Source of the DNA: Puniceicoccus vermicola
Lineage (GTDB): Bacteria > Verrucomicrobiota > Verrucomicrobiia > Opitutales > Puniceicoccaceae
NCBI RefSeq assembly: GCF_014230055.1
Contig: NZ_JACHVA010000124.1
Coordinates: 1 to 64,000 of the forward strand
Length of the DNA stretch: 64,000 nt
Direction: 5' to 3'
Made by a program: the position numbers and the translations under genes. Below are positions 45,601-54,316 of the stretch, piece after piece; the stretch's first letter is position 1, and every line of letters begins with the position of its first letter. Below the pieces are notes generated by a model. It worked only from the letters and a program-made list of their open reading frames with translations. It was not told the DNA's origin and made no database searches.

Positions 45601-45805
45601 GGAAGTCGGCACAGACTACGTGTTCTTATCCGAGGACCCCTTCACCTTTGAGGAAGGCGGTATCACTTTCGAGGGAACGGTTGGCACCGCGCAGCTGCGG
45701 GAAGAGGGGATTCGCCTTTCCTTGGGTGCAGGGGGAAGGATCTCGTTTGGAGACTTTGAACTTGTTTCCGAAGAGGCTCGGGAAGACTATTCGAATCGGA
45801 ATTAA
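42623..45805 (+). CDS. Lipoprotein heparinase-like protein, ~1,060 residues
   Basis: The start is the ATG at 42623 within the leader block (MKLRNLPNCRLQ). The hydrophobic segment ends in ISFASC, a somewhat unusual lipobox with Cys29 as the likely lipidation site. A Lys/Ala/Pro/Glu-rich linker follows. The middle is beta-rich and then helical (HHHYGRLASTLIGVDSAL). The C-terminal part has AGKNHDHYDRDSGSFTLWGK, the heparinase II/III-type HxHxD signature, and PNYFVIRDSF. It is a paralogue of the protein at 20948, with the same domain order. I infer a membrane-anchored lyase for an acidic polymer. The N-terminal 450 residues match no family I know. The GH42-like gene starts 34 bp downstream. Confidence 0.72.
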   Translation: MKLRNLPNCRLQSVFSLCALGALISFASCSKQMASGEKAMSPASEKKEAAPAPSVQKEPAEVFVLEDLLNRSWTNELVTFPVSEEQIAALQSGKALIGPDGKSHPYQIDGDSLAFAVNLSPYERKEFRIADGAKAAETDLKVTETDAVIELNNGRTGVRINKRLEEAMGPIAGIMLSDGTWTSGSRLNLTPAEYRYEISVAASGPVFSEVEVRLTRGEGDEETWSLTFRLQAGEPVVLVDEVTTLGEGENWEVELAGEGFAPNHILHRAGWMAKAPFSRGFVYATEIEPNQNNVFYQIQPWVQWWRNFNAKWVGLYDDQDSALLFLAARDAEVWAEVREGSTNRLILGSGAKPFTLFEVGDRPFVKLPLVACRRNWLIGSVDKQESLAQIEPKSEGGGQDPFLIPVPQQYVIKYEFPLDEVKDLVLEWEETEDHPRLLLTKKQLTELQENPPSDNLQGAPAALIYEDEAAQRELVDQVVESSNGLLGVYLEQNRATNTTSFGMAPHHHYGRLASTLIGVDSALSVNALTEEERRRLRAQAAFVGYTVTRDDFWSPERGYANHLNMSSFVAGMQVSAGSLLASHPMGEAWANKGLGTLISQLENSSGLDGGWQETPHYAMAAFDTLLAAFTMAQNSGYADMLDDPRLKNIAEWFAKVSTPPDSRFHGRRHWPHIGHTYLYETSGGYGVFAALWQEKDPEFAGNMRWMWDQHGNPSKAGIGGRFPMFGPYRGLLLGVAETVEPVAPAYGSDWFRDTGVIFRSGFPSDRETMMTVIAGKNHDHYDRDSGSFTLWGKGRIVSDDFGYSSMGPATEHNMVTSQFSRASNLFHVSDFYAGEWMDYMKGTANEWTRQIVFIKDEDPLRPNYFVIRDSFPKPGSATSRTFFVAESVELTERGASVIGKEDVDTDVFYAYPPGLELATEEKTTSGHGAAAPNPSPSNPNRVKEGKMDYTQIGLLATVKSEPGFMAVIYPRLKNEAAPTFTSFAEGRGVKVESEVGTDYVFLSEDPFTFEEGGITFEGTVGTAQLREEGIRLSLGAGGRISFGDFELVSEEAREDYSNRN

Positions 45806-45839
45806 TCCCTGGGACTTCCAATCCGGAGGTTGAGCAGCT

Positions 45840-48020
45840 ATGATCCACTACACGGTTGAAAGATATCGCGGAAAGCCCTGTCTCTGCGAGAACGGTGTTC
45901 CTCGCGGGACACCCTCCTTCATGCCCGGAGACTCATTTGACAATGTGTCTCGGCAGGATATCGACGCCTTCCTCGCGGCGGGGGTAAAGGATTTTTACCT
46001 TTGGGTAGGACGGGATGAGAACGTTAGGGAGTTCTATACAACGCCCTTCTGGCCGGGCGTGGGTCGGCTGGACGAACCCCGTTTTGTCTCTGCGGATCGG
46101 TGTTTTTCTCTTCCGGAGCGAGTTGCTTACATTCTCGAGCGCTGTCCGGAAGCCCGTTTCATGCTGCGATATTTTGCCGCGGCTCCCAAGGAATGGCGCG
46201 AGAAGTATCCAGAGGAACTCGCGTTGAGTGAGGAAGGAAAGACCACGTCCGATACGTCGTTGGCCAGCAAGCGCTACGAGGAGGACCACCGGGTCGCTCT
46301 GCACCACATGATCCGCTGGGTGGAGGCGCAACCCTGGCGGGATCGGGTGATGGGGTATCTCACCCTGCATGAGAGTGAGGGCACGTCAAAGATCGGGGCG
46401 GATGGCTTTTTGTTCGATCATAGCGAGCCCATGCGGAAGGCCTTTCGGGAGTTTAAGCCTGAGTACACGGATTTTCCTTCGCAGAAGCGTTTTGAGGAGG
46501 GTCGTCTCTCTGGTCGGGGAATGACCTGGTTGAATCCGGAGGATTCTCAAATGGAGCGGGATTACTTCGAGCTCATGCGGCAGCTTTTCTTGCGACGCTG
46601 TCAGGTTTTTATGGAAACGGCCCAAGACGCCTTGCAGGGGCGTCAGGTGTTGTTGGGTATGGATGCCTTGAAGCAGGGGATGGCAGGGTGGCAGATTAAC
46701 CCCTTCTTCGCCGGGCGTGCACCCCGCAGTCACCATGCGGAACCGCTTGTGGCTGCGGGTTCCATCGGAGTCGATGAGACACTGCAAATTCCGGGATTCA
46801 ACATTTTGAACACTCCCTACGACTACACTTTTCGGCACATGGGGGGGCAGCCGGAGCCGGAAGGCGCGGTGGACAGTGCCGTCTTGAGGGGGAAACTCTT
46901 TCTTGTCGAGGATGACTGCCGTTCCTTCACCGCTTCGGAGGGGGAAAGTTATGGCTTCTATCGAAATGCCGCCGAGGTGCGGGCCGGTTACTGGCGTAAT
47001 GCCGCCGCCGCGATCGCCCGGGGTTATCAGTTCTATTGGATGGATGTCACCGGGCGGCGGAATCCGAAAGGGGGCTACTTTCGTGACCCTTGTATCATGG
47101 AGACCGTCGCCTCGATATTGCCGGTGGTGGAGAAAAGTCGCGACTGGGAACACGAGGATGTGTCGGCCATTGCCGTCATCCTCGACGACCGGGCGGCTCT
47201 CCATGAAGACTTCTCCTCGAATTTTCAGAACTTAGCCTCTTTTTGGCAGCGTTTGACCGGATTGTCTCAAGCGGGCTTGCCCTATCGGGTTTATCTCTGG
47301 GAGGACCTTCTTAACGACCGGCTCCCGGATCACCGACTTTTTATTTTTCCCAACCTGTTTTTTGTCGATGACGAGCGGATGGCCGTCTTGCGGGAACGTG
47401 TCTTGGGGCGCGGACGGGTCGTTCTTTGGGGGCCGGGGACTGGAATTACCGACGGAAAAAAACTCGGAGCAGATCGGGCTTCGGAGGTGACTGGAATTCC
47501 GATGAGCTTTACGAAGGAACGCGGTGCCCGCCGGGTTGTTCTCAGTGCCTTCGATCATGCCATCACCGAGAATTTGCCCGCTCCCATGGCCTATGGAGAC
47601 AGCTTTGCCTATGGGCCCCTGCTCTGGCCGGAATGGGATGAATCAGCTTCGACCCAAGGGATTGTGCTAGGCACTCGGGGGGTGAACCGTCCAGGCCTTG
47701 TGATCAAGGAAATGGGGGAGGGGGGCAACCGCTGGACCAGCGTGTACACGGCCGCAGTCCCGGTTCCAGGTGCTCTCATTCGGGAATTCGCTCGACATGG
47801 AGGCGCACACATTTACTCCGAGGAGAATGACGTCATTCTCGCCTCCAAGCATTTTTTGGGTGTGCATGCCACTCGCGCGGGGACTCGGGTGATACGCCTT
47901 CCGGAGCGTTGTGACGTACACGATGTGGTCAAGAATGAGGAGATTGCCGTCGATGCCGATCATCTGACCCTGACCATTACCCCTCCCGAAACTCGGGTCT
48001 TTCGTCTTATCGTGAAGTAG
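45840..48020 (+). CDS. GH42-like TIM-barrel protein with amidotransferase-like domain
   Basis: This 726-residue protein has an N-terminal barrel of about 400 residues (WVGRDENVREFYTTPFWPG, YLTLHESEGTSKIG, then SPxxxAFREF-like EPMRKAFREF). A flavodoxin/amidotransferase-like domain (VSAIAVILDDRA ... LFIFPNLFFVDDERM ... GRGRVVLWGPGTG) and a small C-terminal beta domain follow. This order matches GH42-type beta-galactosidases and related unclassified enzymes. The Glu pair of classical GH42 is not obvious to me, so the activity is open. No signal peptide is present. It lies 34 bp after the lipoprotein heparinase-like gene and is probably co-transcribed. Galactoside cleavage in the cytoplasm is the best guess. 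Confidence 0.6.
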   Translation: MIHYTVERYRGKPCLCENGVPRGTPSFMPGDSFDNVSRQDIDAFLAAGVKDFYLWVGRDENVREFYTTPFWPGVGRLDEPRFVSADRCFSLPERVAYILERCPEARFMLRYFAAAPKEWREKYPEELALSEEGKTTSDTSLASKRYEEDHRVALHHMIRWVEAQPWRDRVMGYLTLHESEGTSKIGADGFLFDHSEPMRKAFREFKPEYTDFPSQKRFEEGRLSGRGMTWLNPEDSQMERDYFELMRQLFLRRCQVFMETAQDALQGRQVLLGMDALKQGMAGWQINPFFAGRAPRSHHAEPLVAAGSIGVDETLQIPGFNILNTPYDYTFRHMGGQPEPEGAVDSAVLRGKLFLVEDDCRSFTASEGESYGFYRNAAEVRAGYWRNAAAAIARGYQFYWMDVTGRRNPKGGYFRDPCIMETVASILPVVEKSRDWEHEDVSAIAVILDDRAALHEDFSSNFQNLASFWQRLTGLSQAGLPYRVYLWEDLLNDRLPDHRLFIFPNLFFVDDERMAVLRERVLGRGRVVLWGPGTGITDGKKLGADRASEVTGIPMSFTKERGARRVVLSAFDHAITENLPAPMAYGDSFAYGPLLWPEWDESASTQGIVLGTRGVNRPGLVIKEMGEGGNRWTSVYTAAVPVPGALIREFARHGGAHIYSEENDVILASKHFLGVHATRAGTRVIRLPERCDVHDVVKNEEIAVDADHLTLTITPPETRVFRLIVK

Positions 48021-48108
48021 AAGCGAGGATGCTGCTCCTCTAGGGTTCGTATCCAGTAAGTTCCCAGATGCCTTCGCCTCCGGCGGTTCGATTCTTGGTT
48101 GAACCGGC

Positions 48109-49500
48109 TCAGGCAGGTCGCCGCATTCGGGTGCGGGCGAACCAATGGAACAGCCGCTCGGTGAGTTCGGCGCGGACGGATGCCGCCTTCGGGTCATCGA
48201 ACCGGTTGCGAAGTTCGTCTGGGTCTTGAACAAGATCGTATAATTCTCCGTATGGTTCACCGATGTAGGTGACCAGTTTCCATTCCAACGTGCGGATCAT
48301 CACGCGTGGGCCCGTTTCCGAGAATACGGCATCCCGCGCGGGAAAATTGCCGCCTTCCAATCCGGAGCGCAGGCTAATTCCATTGGCACCCTCCAGCGGT
48401 GCCAGCCCTGCGAGATCCAATAGAGTGGGTCCGAGATCGATCAATTCTATGAGCGAGTCCACCGTTTGGTTCCGGGCCAGTCCCGGCCCGCTCACGATGA
48501 AGGGAACGCGAACCACCGGATCGTAGTGCGACGAAAATTTATAGATCTGATGGTGGTCTCCCAGACAGTCCCCGTGGTCCGAGGTGAACACAAAAACCGT
48601 GTTGTCCAACAAGCCTTTTGACTCCACCGCTTTGACGATGTTTCCGACCCAGTCGTCGATCAATGAAATGTTGGCGAAGTAATGGCGGCGCATTCGGTCC
48701 AGTCGCTCTGGTGTGGCGCGACTCTGGCACCACATAGCCGGTTGTTCGGTTCGTTCCAGGCGCTCCATGAATCGTTTCTGGGGCGGGGGCTTGGATTCCA
48801 GTTCTCCGGGGGATTTAACCGGCGGTGGAAGTTTGACGTCCTCGTAGCGTGCGAGGGCGGATTCGGGAACGTCGTATGGATCATGCGGTCCCACGAATCC
48901 TGCCCATAAAAACTGCGGTTGGTCCGGCTCCCATCGATCAATGGCCTCCACACAGCGCCGACCGATGAAATGATCCGGATACAGCTCTTCCGCGTGCGGC
49001 CAAGTCGTGGCCTGCAGGCGGTCGGGCCAATCCGGGATATCGCGGTAATAGGTGAGCGCGGGTCGCTTCAGCCCGTGTCTTTCGAGTTCGAGGTCGTAGT
49101 CGTCGGGATCAGGGCCGTGGAGTCCCACTTGATAATTCTTGTTCTCCACCACGGTGCGTTCATCGAATCCACAGGGCAGGCGGATGGGAGCGGTGTGCAT
49201 TTTTCCGATGTTTACGGTGCGGTATCCTCCGCTCTGCAAAGACTCGATCCAATTGGGTTGCCCGGCATCCAGCCATTCCTCGTTTCGCTCCGCGCCATGC
49301 ACATGGACGTAGCGTCCCGAAACAATACAATTCCGGGACGGACCACACACGGCTCCCTGCACGTAGGCATGGCGGAAAGCCGAACCGGATCCCGCCAGAC
49401 GGTCGAGATTCGGTGTCTGCATGTGGTCGAAGCCCAGGCAGGCCAAGGTATCCCACCGCTGCTGGTCCGTCATGATCAGGACGATGTTTGGTTTTTTCAT
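48109..49500 (-). CDS. Formylglycine-dependent sulfatase (choline-sulfatase-like layout)
   Basis: This 463-residue enzyme starts directly with MKKPNIVLIMTDQQRWD (metal site). The CGPSR activation motif is at residues 52-56, and GKMHTAP and FTSDHGDCLGDHHQIYK are the later active-site blocks. The LYDLVQDPDELRNRF ending is typical. The TDQQRWD and DHGDxxGDH motifs place it in the group that includes choline-sulfatase-like and polysaccharide exo-sulfatases. No signal peptide is seen. It converges on the GH42-like gene (gap 88 bp). The next feature upstream is the glycosidase remnant at 49551-49665. The substrate is unknown. Confidence 0.93.
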   Translation of the reverse strand: MKKPNIVLIMTDQQRWDTLACLGFDHMQTPNLDRLAGSGSAFRHAYVQGAVCGPSRNCIVSGRYVHVHGAERNEEWLDAGQPNWIESLQSGGYRTVNIGKMHTAPIRLPCGFDERTVVENKNYQVGLHGPDPDDYDLELERHGLKRPALTYYRDIPDWPDRLQATTWPHAEELYPDHFIGRRCVEAIDRWEPDQPQFLWAGFVGPHDPYDVPESALARYEDVKLPPPVKSPGELESKPPPQKRFMERLERTEQPAMWCQSRATPERLDRMRRHYFANISLIDDWVGNIVKAVESKGLLDNTVFVFTSDHGDCLGDHHQIYKFSSHYDPVVRVPFIVSGPGLARNQTVDSLIELIDLGPTLLDLAGLAPLEGANGISLRSGLEGGNFPARDAVFSETGPRVMIRTLEWKLVTYIGEPYGELYDLVQDPDELRNRFDDPKAASVRAELTERLFHWFARTRMRRPA

Positions 49501-49550
49501 GAGGTTTTGCCTTGATCGTAGGAGTGCGAAACGCGAATGCCAGCTTTATT

Positions 49551-49665
49551 GTTCCTCGATATTCTTGTCGACGGCGACCGGCCGACACATTTCTTTACGA
49601 CCGTCGGAGGTGAAGCCGGGGTCGGCTTTCGTGGATTCGTTTTTGAAGTGGCGGATGAGCGATGG
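49551..49665 (+). pseudogene. Remnant of the 3' end of a GH43/GH117-like gene
   Basis: The frame reads LDILVDGDRPTHFF and TTVGGEAGVGFRGFVFEVAD. It matches the C-terminus of the propeller protein at 8745-9731 (NILFDGDRPSHLF and GGGAGAGFHGFVFEVAEG). Nothing upstream is recognisable, so only about 115 bp survive. It shows that a second copy of that gene once lay next to the sulfatase at 48109, as the first copy does at 7379. Confidence 0.7.
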
Positions 49666-49746
49666 CTCCGGTTCAATGCACTACGGTATATTTATTTGGG
49701 CTTCGGAGGAACGTCTGCCCTGTTGAAGTTCCGGGTGAACCGGATA

Positions 49747-49800
49747 TCTTCGATTTTTCGGACTTTTGTTCGGGAGCTTCCAGCTCTTACGCCACTTCTT
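49747..49800. repeat. Dispersed repeat, second copy of the 34285 block
   Basis: The sequence tcttcgatttttcggactttt and gggagcttccagctcttac matches the block at 34290-34420 closely. A cluster of cgcta/agca-type palindromes follows to about 49930. Confidence 0.65.
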
Positions 49801-50075
49801 CGCAAGAAATTTCCGTAGGGGGGTTGCTTCAGCGCCCGCTTCTGCCCCTCGGCCCGGAGTGCTTGCACACTCGTTTGCGGGATCTCCGCTCCCACGGTCG
49901 GGGGCTAAAGCACCCCGCTACGGAAAGGCAGATCGTAGGGGGTGGATTTTCGAATAGAGGGTGCGATCCCGAGAGTTTGTCGTAGCAACACTCCCGTATG
50001 CCCGTCTCGCAGCGATTGATTTGTACTTGTCCCGGAAGCCGCGTTTTGAGGCGAAAGTATGCATGGGGAACATTA

Positions 50076-50093
50076 GGAAATAAAAGAGTTGAC
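50076..50093 (+). promoter_or_regulatory. Shared upstream motif (ggaaataaaagagttgac)
   Basis: It follows gggaacatta and ends 31 nt before the PEP-CTERM start. The spacer between the A/T block and TTGAC is three bases longer than in the other copies. Confidence 0.4.
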
Positions 50094-50124
50094 GAATGGG
50101 TGGGGTTGCGAAAAATTTATAAGA

Positions 50125-51057
50125 ATGAAACTCCCCACTCATCTCAAATTTACTTTCGTTGCTTGTGTATTTGCTTCCTGCACGGTTTTTACGGTCACAT
50201 CCCTTCAAGCTCAGATTTTGCTTACGGCTAACGATGCCGGTGGAACCTCGTCGTTCAATACAGCGGGCAATTGGGATAGCGGACAGGCTCCCCAAGCCGG
50301 AAATGATTACGAAACCAACGGTTTCATTCTCAAAACTCCCGATGATAATGGCGATTACACGTTTGCCGGCGACTCATTGACGGTCAATTCAAGAATGGAT
50401 CTCGTCGGATCCGGGCTGATCACCATTAACGATTTGATTCTGGACGGAGGCAATATTCTCGCAAATCCCTCTTCCGTTCGACTCGCAGGGAACCTCGAAA
50501 TCCTGAGCAGTTCGTCAATTTTCGCGACCCGCACCGACTATAAGATCAGCTCGAATATCAGCGGCTCGGCAACCCTGCAGATTAGCGGTTGGCAGCAGAA
50601 CAACTTTCCTGGTTATCGAGTTAGATTCTCTTCCTCTGAGAGCACATTCACCGGAAATATCCACGTTTCGGATGGGCATTTGTTGTTGGAAGAGAATAGC
50701 CGAATGAATTTTAACATCTACGGCAATGGACTGAACAATCAGATTTACGGCTTCAGTTCCGGTGGTGGTTCCAACCAATATTCGGCCGCGACGTTCGAGG
50801 GGGATTTTTATTTCGACCTCTCCTTGGCCAGCAGCACGATTGGAGATTCTTGGACCGTGGTTAACGTATTTGATCAGGCATTCGGCGAAACCTTCAACGT
50901 CGTTGGTTTTGCCAATAGTGGAACCACATGGACCAGCGGCAATTACCTGTTTGACGAAGGCACCGGGACGCTGTCCGTGATCCCAGAGCCCAGTGCTTTG
51001 GGGATTGTGCTTTTTTCCGGGATGGCGTTGCTGTTGTTTCGCCGCCGCAGATCCTGA
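50125..51057 (+). CDS. PEP-CTERM surface protein (paralogue of 6261-7226)
   Basis: This 310-residue protein starts at the ATG at 50125 (MKLPTHLKFTFVACVF), with a signal peptide ending near SLQAQ. The mature protein repeats the pattern of the protein at 6261: NDAGGTSSFNTAGNWDSG, QAPQAGNDYETNGF, DDNGDYTFAGDSLT and FGETFNVVGFANSGTTWTSG. The C-terminus is VIPEPSALGIVLFSGMALLL followed by FRRRRS, a complete PEP-CTERM signal. It is a beta-strand-rich, probably surface-exposed protein. Its stop codon is followed at once by the remains of a sulfatase gene, so a deletion has joined the two. Function is unknown; adhesion or glycan binding is plausible. Confidence 0.87.
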   Translation: MKLPTHLKFTFVACVFASCTVFTVTSLQAQILLTANDAGGTSSFNTAGNWDSGQAPQAGNDYETNGFILKTPDDNGDYTFAGDSLTVNSRMDLVGSGLITINDLILDGGNILANPSSVRLAGNLEILSSSSIFATRTDYKISSNISGSATLQISGWQQNNFPGYRVRFSSSESTFTGNIHVSDGHLLLEENSRMNFNIYGNGLNNQIYGFSSGGGSNQYSAATFEGDFYFDLSLASSTIGDSWTVVNVFDQAFGETFNVVGFANSGTTWTSGNYLFDEGTGTLSVIPEPSALGIVLFSGMALLLFRRRRS

Positions 51058-51059
51058 CG

Positions 51060-51798
51060 GGCTCTCGCCGGGAGTCGGTAAGGCCTACGAATCCAAAGGC
51101 CGGCAGTTGTGGAGTCTCTGCACCGGACCGAGATCTCTCGACTCTGGCGAATGGGGAAATACTTTGATTGTTTTCATCCCGGACAATGGAGGGCTCGCCA
51201 CTGCAGAGGGATTACCGACTTGCAATGCGCCCCTCGCTGAAGGAAAAGGTTGGATTTATGAGGGAGGGTGCCGGGTGCCGCAATTTGCCGTTTGGCCGCA
51301 GCAGATTTGGGCGGGTTCTCTGTGCAGTGTCCCAGTGACCAGTACTGCCTTTTATCCGAGCTTTCTTGACTCTGCCGGACTGCCAGCGAAACCCGAACAA
51401 CATGGTGAAGGCGTCAGCCTACTTCCGCTCTTCCAGGGTGCGGATGGGCTGCATTGCGAAGACATTTTCTGGCATTATCCCCTCTACAGAAACCAGAGCG
51501 GAACGGCCGGCTCCTCGATTCGGTCGGGCGACTGTAAGCTCATCGAATTTTTCGAGGAAGGGCGCATCGGCTGTATCAATTTCGCGACGATCCTGGCGAA
51601 CAGCACAACCTCGTTGTCGAGCATCGCGACCTCGTCCAGAAACTCACAGAAAAAGTCGAACAGGCCATTCTGGAATACGGAAACGTTGGGGTGGGGCGGC
51701 ACCAAACAACGGGAATCGGGACGGGTGGAATCTCCACAGTCTATCCTGAGAAAAGGCTATACCCGCTGCGCCGGGACCTCGGTTTCGACAACTACTAA
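51060..51798 (+). pseudogene. Truncated and frameshifted sulfatase (C-terminal half only)
   Basis: This region encodes the second half of a sulfatase. NTLIVFIPDNGGLATAEG corresponds to the usual TSDNGG block, followed by PLAEGKGWIYEGGCRVP and HGEGVSLLPLFQG, then IFWHYPLYRNQSGTAGSSI and KLIEFFEEG. Near 51555-51565 the frame shifts by one, and the C-terminus continues as RLYQFRDDPGEQHNLV and ends LRRDLGFDNY at 51798. The N-terminal half, with the CxPSR motif, is absent. The remnant begins directly after the PEP-CTERM stop codon. It resembles arylsulfatase-type (iduronate/choline-like) relatives and cannot be active. Confidence 0.85.
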
Positions 51799-51893
51799 AC
51801 ACAAGCTCAGCGGCCTATCGGCCCACGAGAGGAATTCGACAAGTCACAGAGACATCCAAACATCTACCACGAGAGGCTCCACTCCCGATCATA

Positions 51894-54287
51894 ATGACAT
51901 TCGATAACTCTTCTTCACGAATCGTGCGATCACTGTCCGGCGACACATGGTGTTTCACCTGCGGCGATCCAAAAGATGCCGCGGAGCCCACGGTCGACGA
52001 TACTGGTTGGTCAACCGTCCGCGTGCCTCACGATTGGGCGATTGCCGGGCCTTTTGATTCGCAGAACGATGCCCAGCATACGATCATTCATGCCGATGGC
52101 GAAAAGCAGGCCCGCTTGCATCTGGGTCGGACCGGCGGGTTGCCGCATCAGGGCGTGGGGTGGTATCGGCTGCCGCTGGATATCCCGGCAGCGTGGAGCA
52201 GTCGGCGGGTCCGCGTGATCTTCGACGGCGTGATGAGTCACAGTATCGTGTATTGCAATGGCCGCGAAGTGGGTTCATGGCCCTACGGCTATACCAGCTT
52301 CCAATTCGATCTCACACCTTTCCTGCTACCGGGCGGTCAGAATTTGTTGGCGGTGCGCGTAGCCAATCCCTCGAACGCATCACGCTGGTATCCCGGTGCC
52401 GGCATCTACCGGAACGTGCTGTTGGAGGCCGTGGACCCGGCGCACATTGCGCCCTGGGGCGTTGCGATTACGACACCGGACGTGCAGGACGCATTTGCCA
52501 CCGTTGTCGTGCGTACCGAGGTGACCACGGACCGGGCTGTGACGCTGCAAACGGTAATCCGCGACCCGTCCGGCTACGAGGTCGCGAGTGACGTGGTTCC
52601 CGTTCCCGCCTCCACAAAGGCAGACCAGACACTGACCGTCGCTAATCCGGAACGTTGGAATCTGGATCGACCGGCGCTCTACACGCTCCGTAGTCGGATA
52701 TGTGATAACGAGCAGGTGGTGGATGAGGTCGTGACGAGGTTTGGGATACGCGCGCTCAAGTTTACGCCCAACGGCTTCTGGCTGAATGATCGGCCAGTCC
52801 GATTTCAGGGTGTCTGTATGCACCACGATTTGGGGCTACTCGGCGCGGCCGTGCATCGGCGCGCCGTGGAGCGGCAGGTGGATATCTTGCAGGAAATGGG
52901 CTGCAACGCGATTCGCACCAGCCACAATCCACCCGCCCCGGAATTATTGGAGTATTGCGACGAAAAGGGCATCCTGGTTTTAGACGAAGCGTTTGATGAA
53001 TGGCGGGTTCCGAAAGTGGCCAACGGCTACAGCAACCTCTTCGACGCATGGGCCGAGAAAGATCTTCGTGCAATGATCCGGCGCGATCGCAATCATCCCT
53101 GCGTGGTCATGTGGAGCATTGGTAACGAGATTCTCGATCAAGGAAGGCCCGAGGGTCGGGAGACCTGTCGATGGCTTACCGCCATCTGTCATGACGAAGA
53201 TTCCACGCGCCCGGTTACCGCCGGATTCAACGACCCGGATGGAGCAATCCAGAACGGGCTGGCTGGCGAACTGGATATCCCCGGATGGAATTATCGCCCC
53301 GCACGCTACGCTGAATTCCGCGAAGCGTATCCGGACTGGATCATGTACGGCAGCGAAACCGAATCGTGTGTCAGCACCCGGGGAGAATATGTGTTCCCTG
53401 CGAAAATTCTTCGCGATCACGAGCGCTCATCCGGGCACTGCTCCGCCTACGAACTGGAGTCACCATGCTGGGGGTATCCGCCGGACATCGAGTTTGCTGC
53501 GCAAGAGGACCGCCCCTATATGCTGGGCGAATTTGTCTGGACAGGATTTGATTATCTGGGGGAACCGACGCCGTACAAATTCCATTGGCCTAGCCGCAGT
53601 TCTTATTTCGGAATAGTTGATCTTTGCGGCTTTCCCAAGGACCGCTATTACCTTTATCGGAGTCAATGGCGTCCAGAGGTCCCAACACTACACTTGCTGC
53701 CGCATTGGTCGTGGCCGGGTAGGGAAGGTGAGCACATCCCGGTGCACGTTTTTACTAATGCCGCTGGCGCGGAGCTTTTTCTGAACGGACAATCGCTTGG
53801 GATTCGGCGTAAAGATGCGTCCGATCCCCTTCGCCGTTTTCGCCTCGTCTGGGATGCGGTGACCTATGCACCCGGCGAACTGAGGGTTCGTGCACTGGAC
53901 ACACAAGACCACCCTACAGGCGAGGAAGCGGTACAACGAACAGCCGGGGCTTCGGCGAGGCTGACCTTGAGTGCGGATCGTATAGAGTTAGTAGCAAATG
54001 GCGATGACCTTTCCTTTCTGACCATCAGAATGTGCGACACCGACGGCATTGTCTGTCCTTCCGCCGCCCAGCCCGTCGTTGTAAGCGTCCAAGGACCCGC
54101 AGAGGTCTTGGCTGTCGATGGAGGAGATCCCACCAGTCTAGAGCCGATCCCTGGTTGTCATGGAAGGCTTTTTCACGGCATGGCTCTCGCGGTAATCCGC
54201 ACACGGGCCAACGTTCCCGGCGAAATTTTCGTAACCGTCGAATCCTCTGGGTTCGTAAACACCTCCGCGCAACTACGGAGCTTCTGA
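51894..54287 (+). CDS. GH2 beta-galactosidase-like enzyme
   Basis: This 797-residue protein has the GH2 order: a jelly-roll sugar-binding domain (VRVPHDWAIAGPFD, GVGWYRLPLDI), immunoglobulin-like domains, a TIM barrel and C-terminal beta domains. The acid/base is Glu412 in MWSIGNEI, and the nucleophile is Glu488 in MYGSETES. NAIRTSHNPPAPELLEYCDEKG is the family signature, and DEAFDEW follows it. No signal peptide is seen, so it is likely cytoplasmic. Most relatives of this length act on beta-galactosides, though glucuronidases and mannosidases share the fold. It converges on the sulfatase at 54317, with a 29-bp gap. Confidence 0.93.
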   Translation: MTFDNSSSRIVRSLSGDTWCFTCGDPKDAAEPTVDDTGWSTVRVPHDWAIAGPFDSQNDAQHTIIHADGEKQARLHLGRTGGLPHQGVGWYRLPLDIPAAWSSRRVRVIFDGVMSHSIVYCNGREVGSWPYGYTSFQFDLTPFLLPGGQNLLAVRVANPSNASRWYPGAGIYRNVLLEAVDPAHIAPWGVAITTPDVQDAFATVVVRTEVTTDRAVTLQTVIRDPSGYEVASDVVPVPASTKADQTLTVANPERWNLDRPALYTLRSRICDNEQVVDEVVTRFGIRALKFTPNGFWLNDRPVRFQGVCMHHDLGLLGAAVHRRAVERQVDILQEMGCNAIRTSHNPPAPELLEYCDEKGILVLDEAFDEWRVPKVANGYSNLFDAWAEKDLRAMIRRDRNHPCVVMWSIGNEILDQGRPEGRETCRWLTAICHDEDSTRPVTAGFNDPDGAIQNGLAGELDIPGWNYRPARYAEFREAYPDWIMYGSETESCVSTRGEYVFPAKILRDHERSSGHCSAYELESPCWGYPPDIEFAAQEDRPYMLGEFVWTGFDYLGEPTPYKFHWPSRSSYFGIVDLCGFPKDRYYLYRSQWRPEVPTLHLLPHWSWPGREGEHIPVHVFTNAAGAELFLNGQSLGIRRKDASDPLRRFRLVWDAVTYAPGELRVRALDTQDHPTGEEAVQRTAGASARLTLSADRIELVANGDDLSFLTIRMCDTDGIVCPSAAQPVVVSVQGPAEVLAVDGGDPTSLEPIPGCHGRLFHGMALAVIRTRANVPGEIFVTVESSGFVNTSAQLRSF

Positions 54288-54316
54288 TCGGGCGCTTCGG
54301 CCCCGCTCGGTCTTTC

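Larger units (their letters stand above)
49501..50124. other. Intergenic region with gene remnant and repeats
   Basis: This 624-bp stretch contains the propeller-gene remnant (49551-49665), a dispersed repeat (49747-49800), a palindrome-rich segment to about 49930, and the motif at 50076-50093. I see no intact gene. Confidence 0.55.

Noticed and set aside
54290-54316. Rho-independent terminator between GH2 and sulfatase genes
   Set aside because: The short gggc/gccc stem is followed only by tctttctt and is interrupted; too weak to list.
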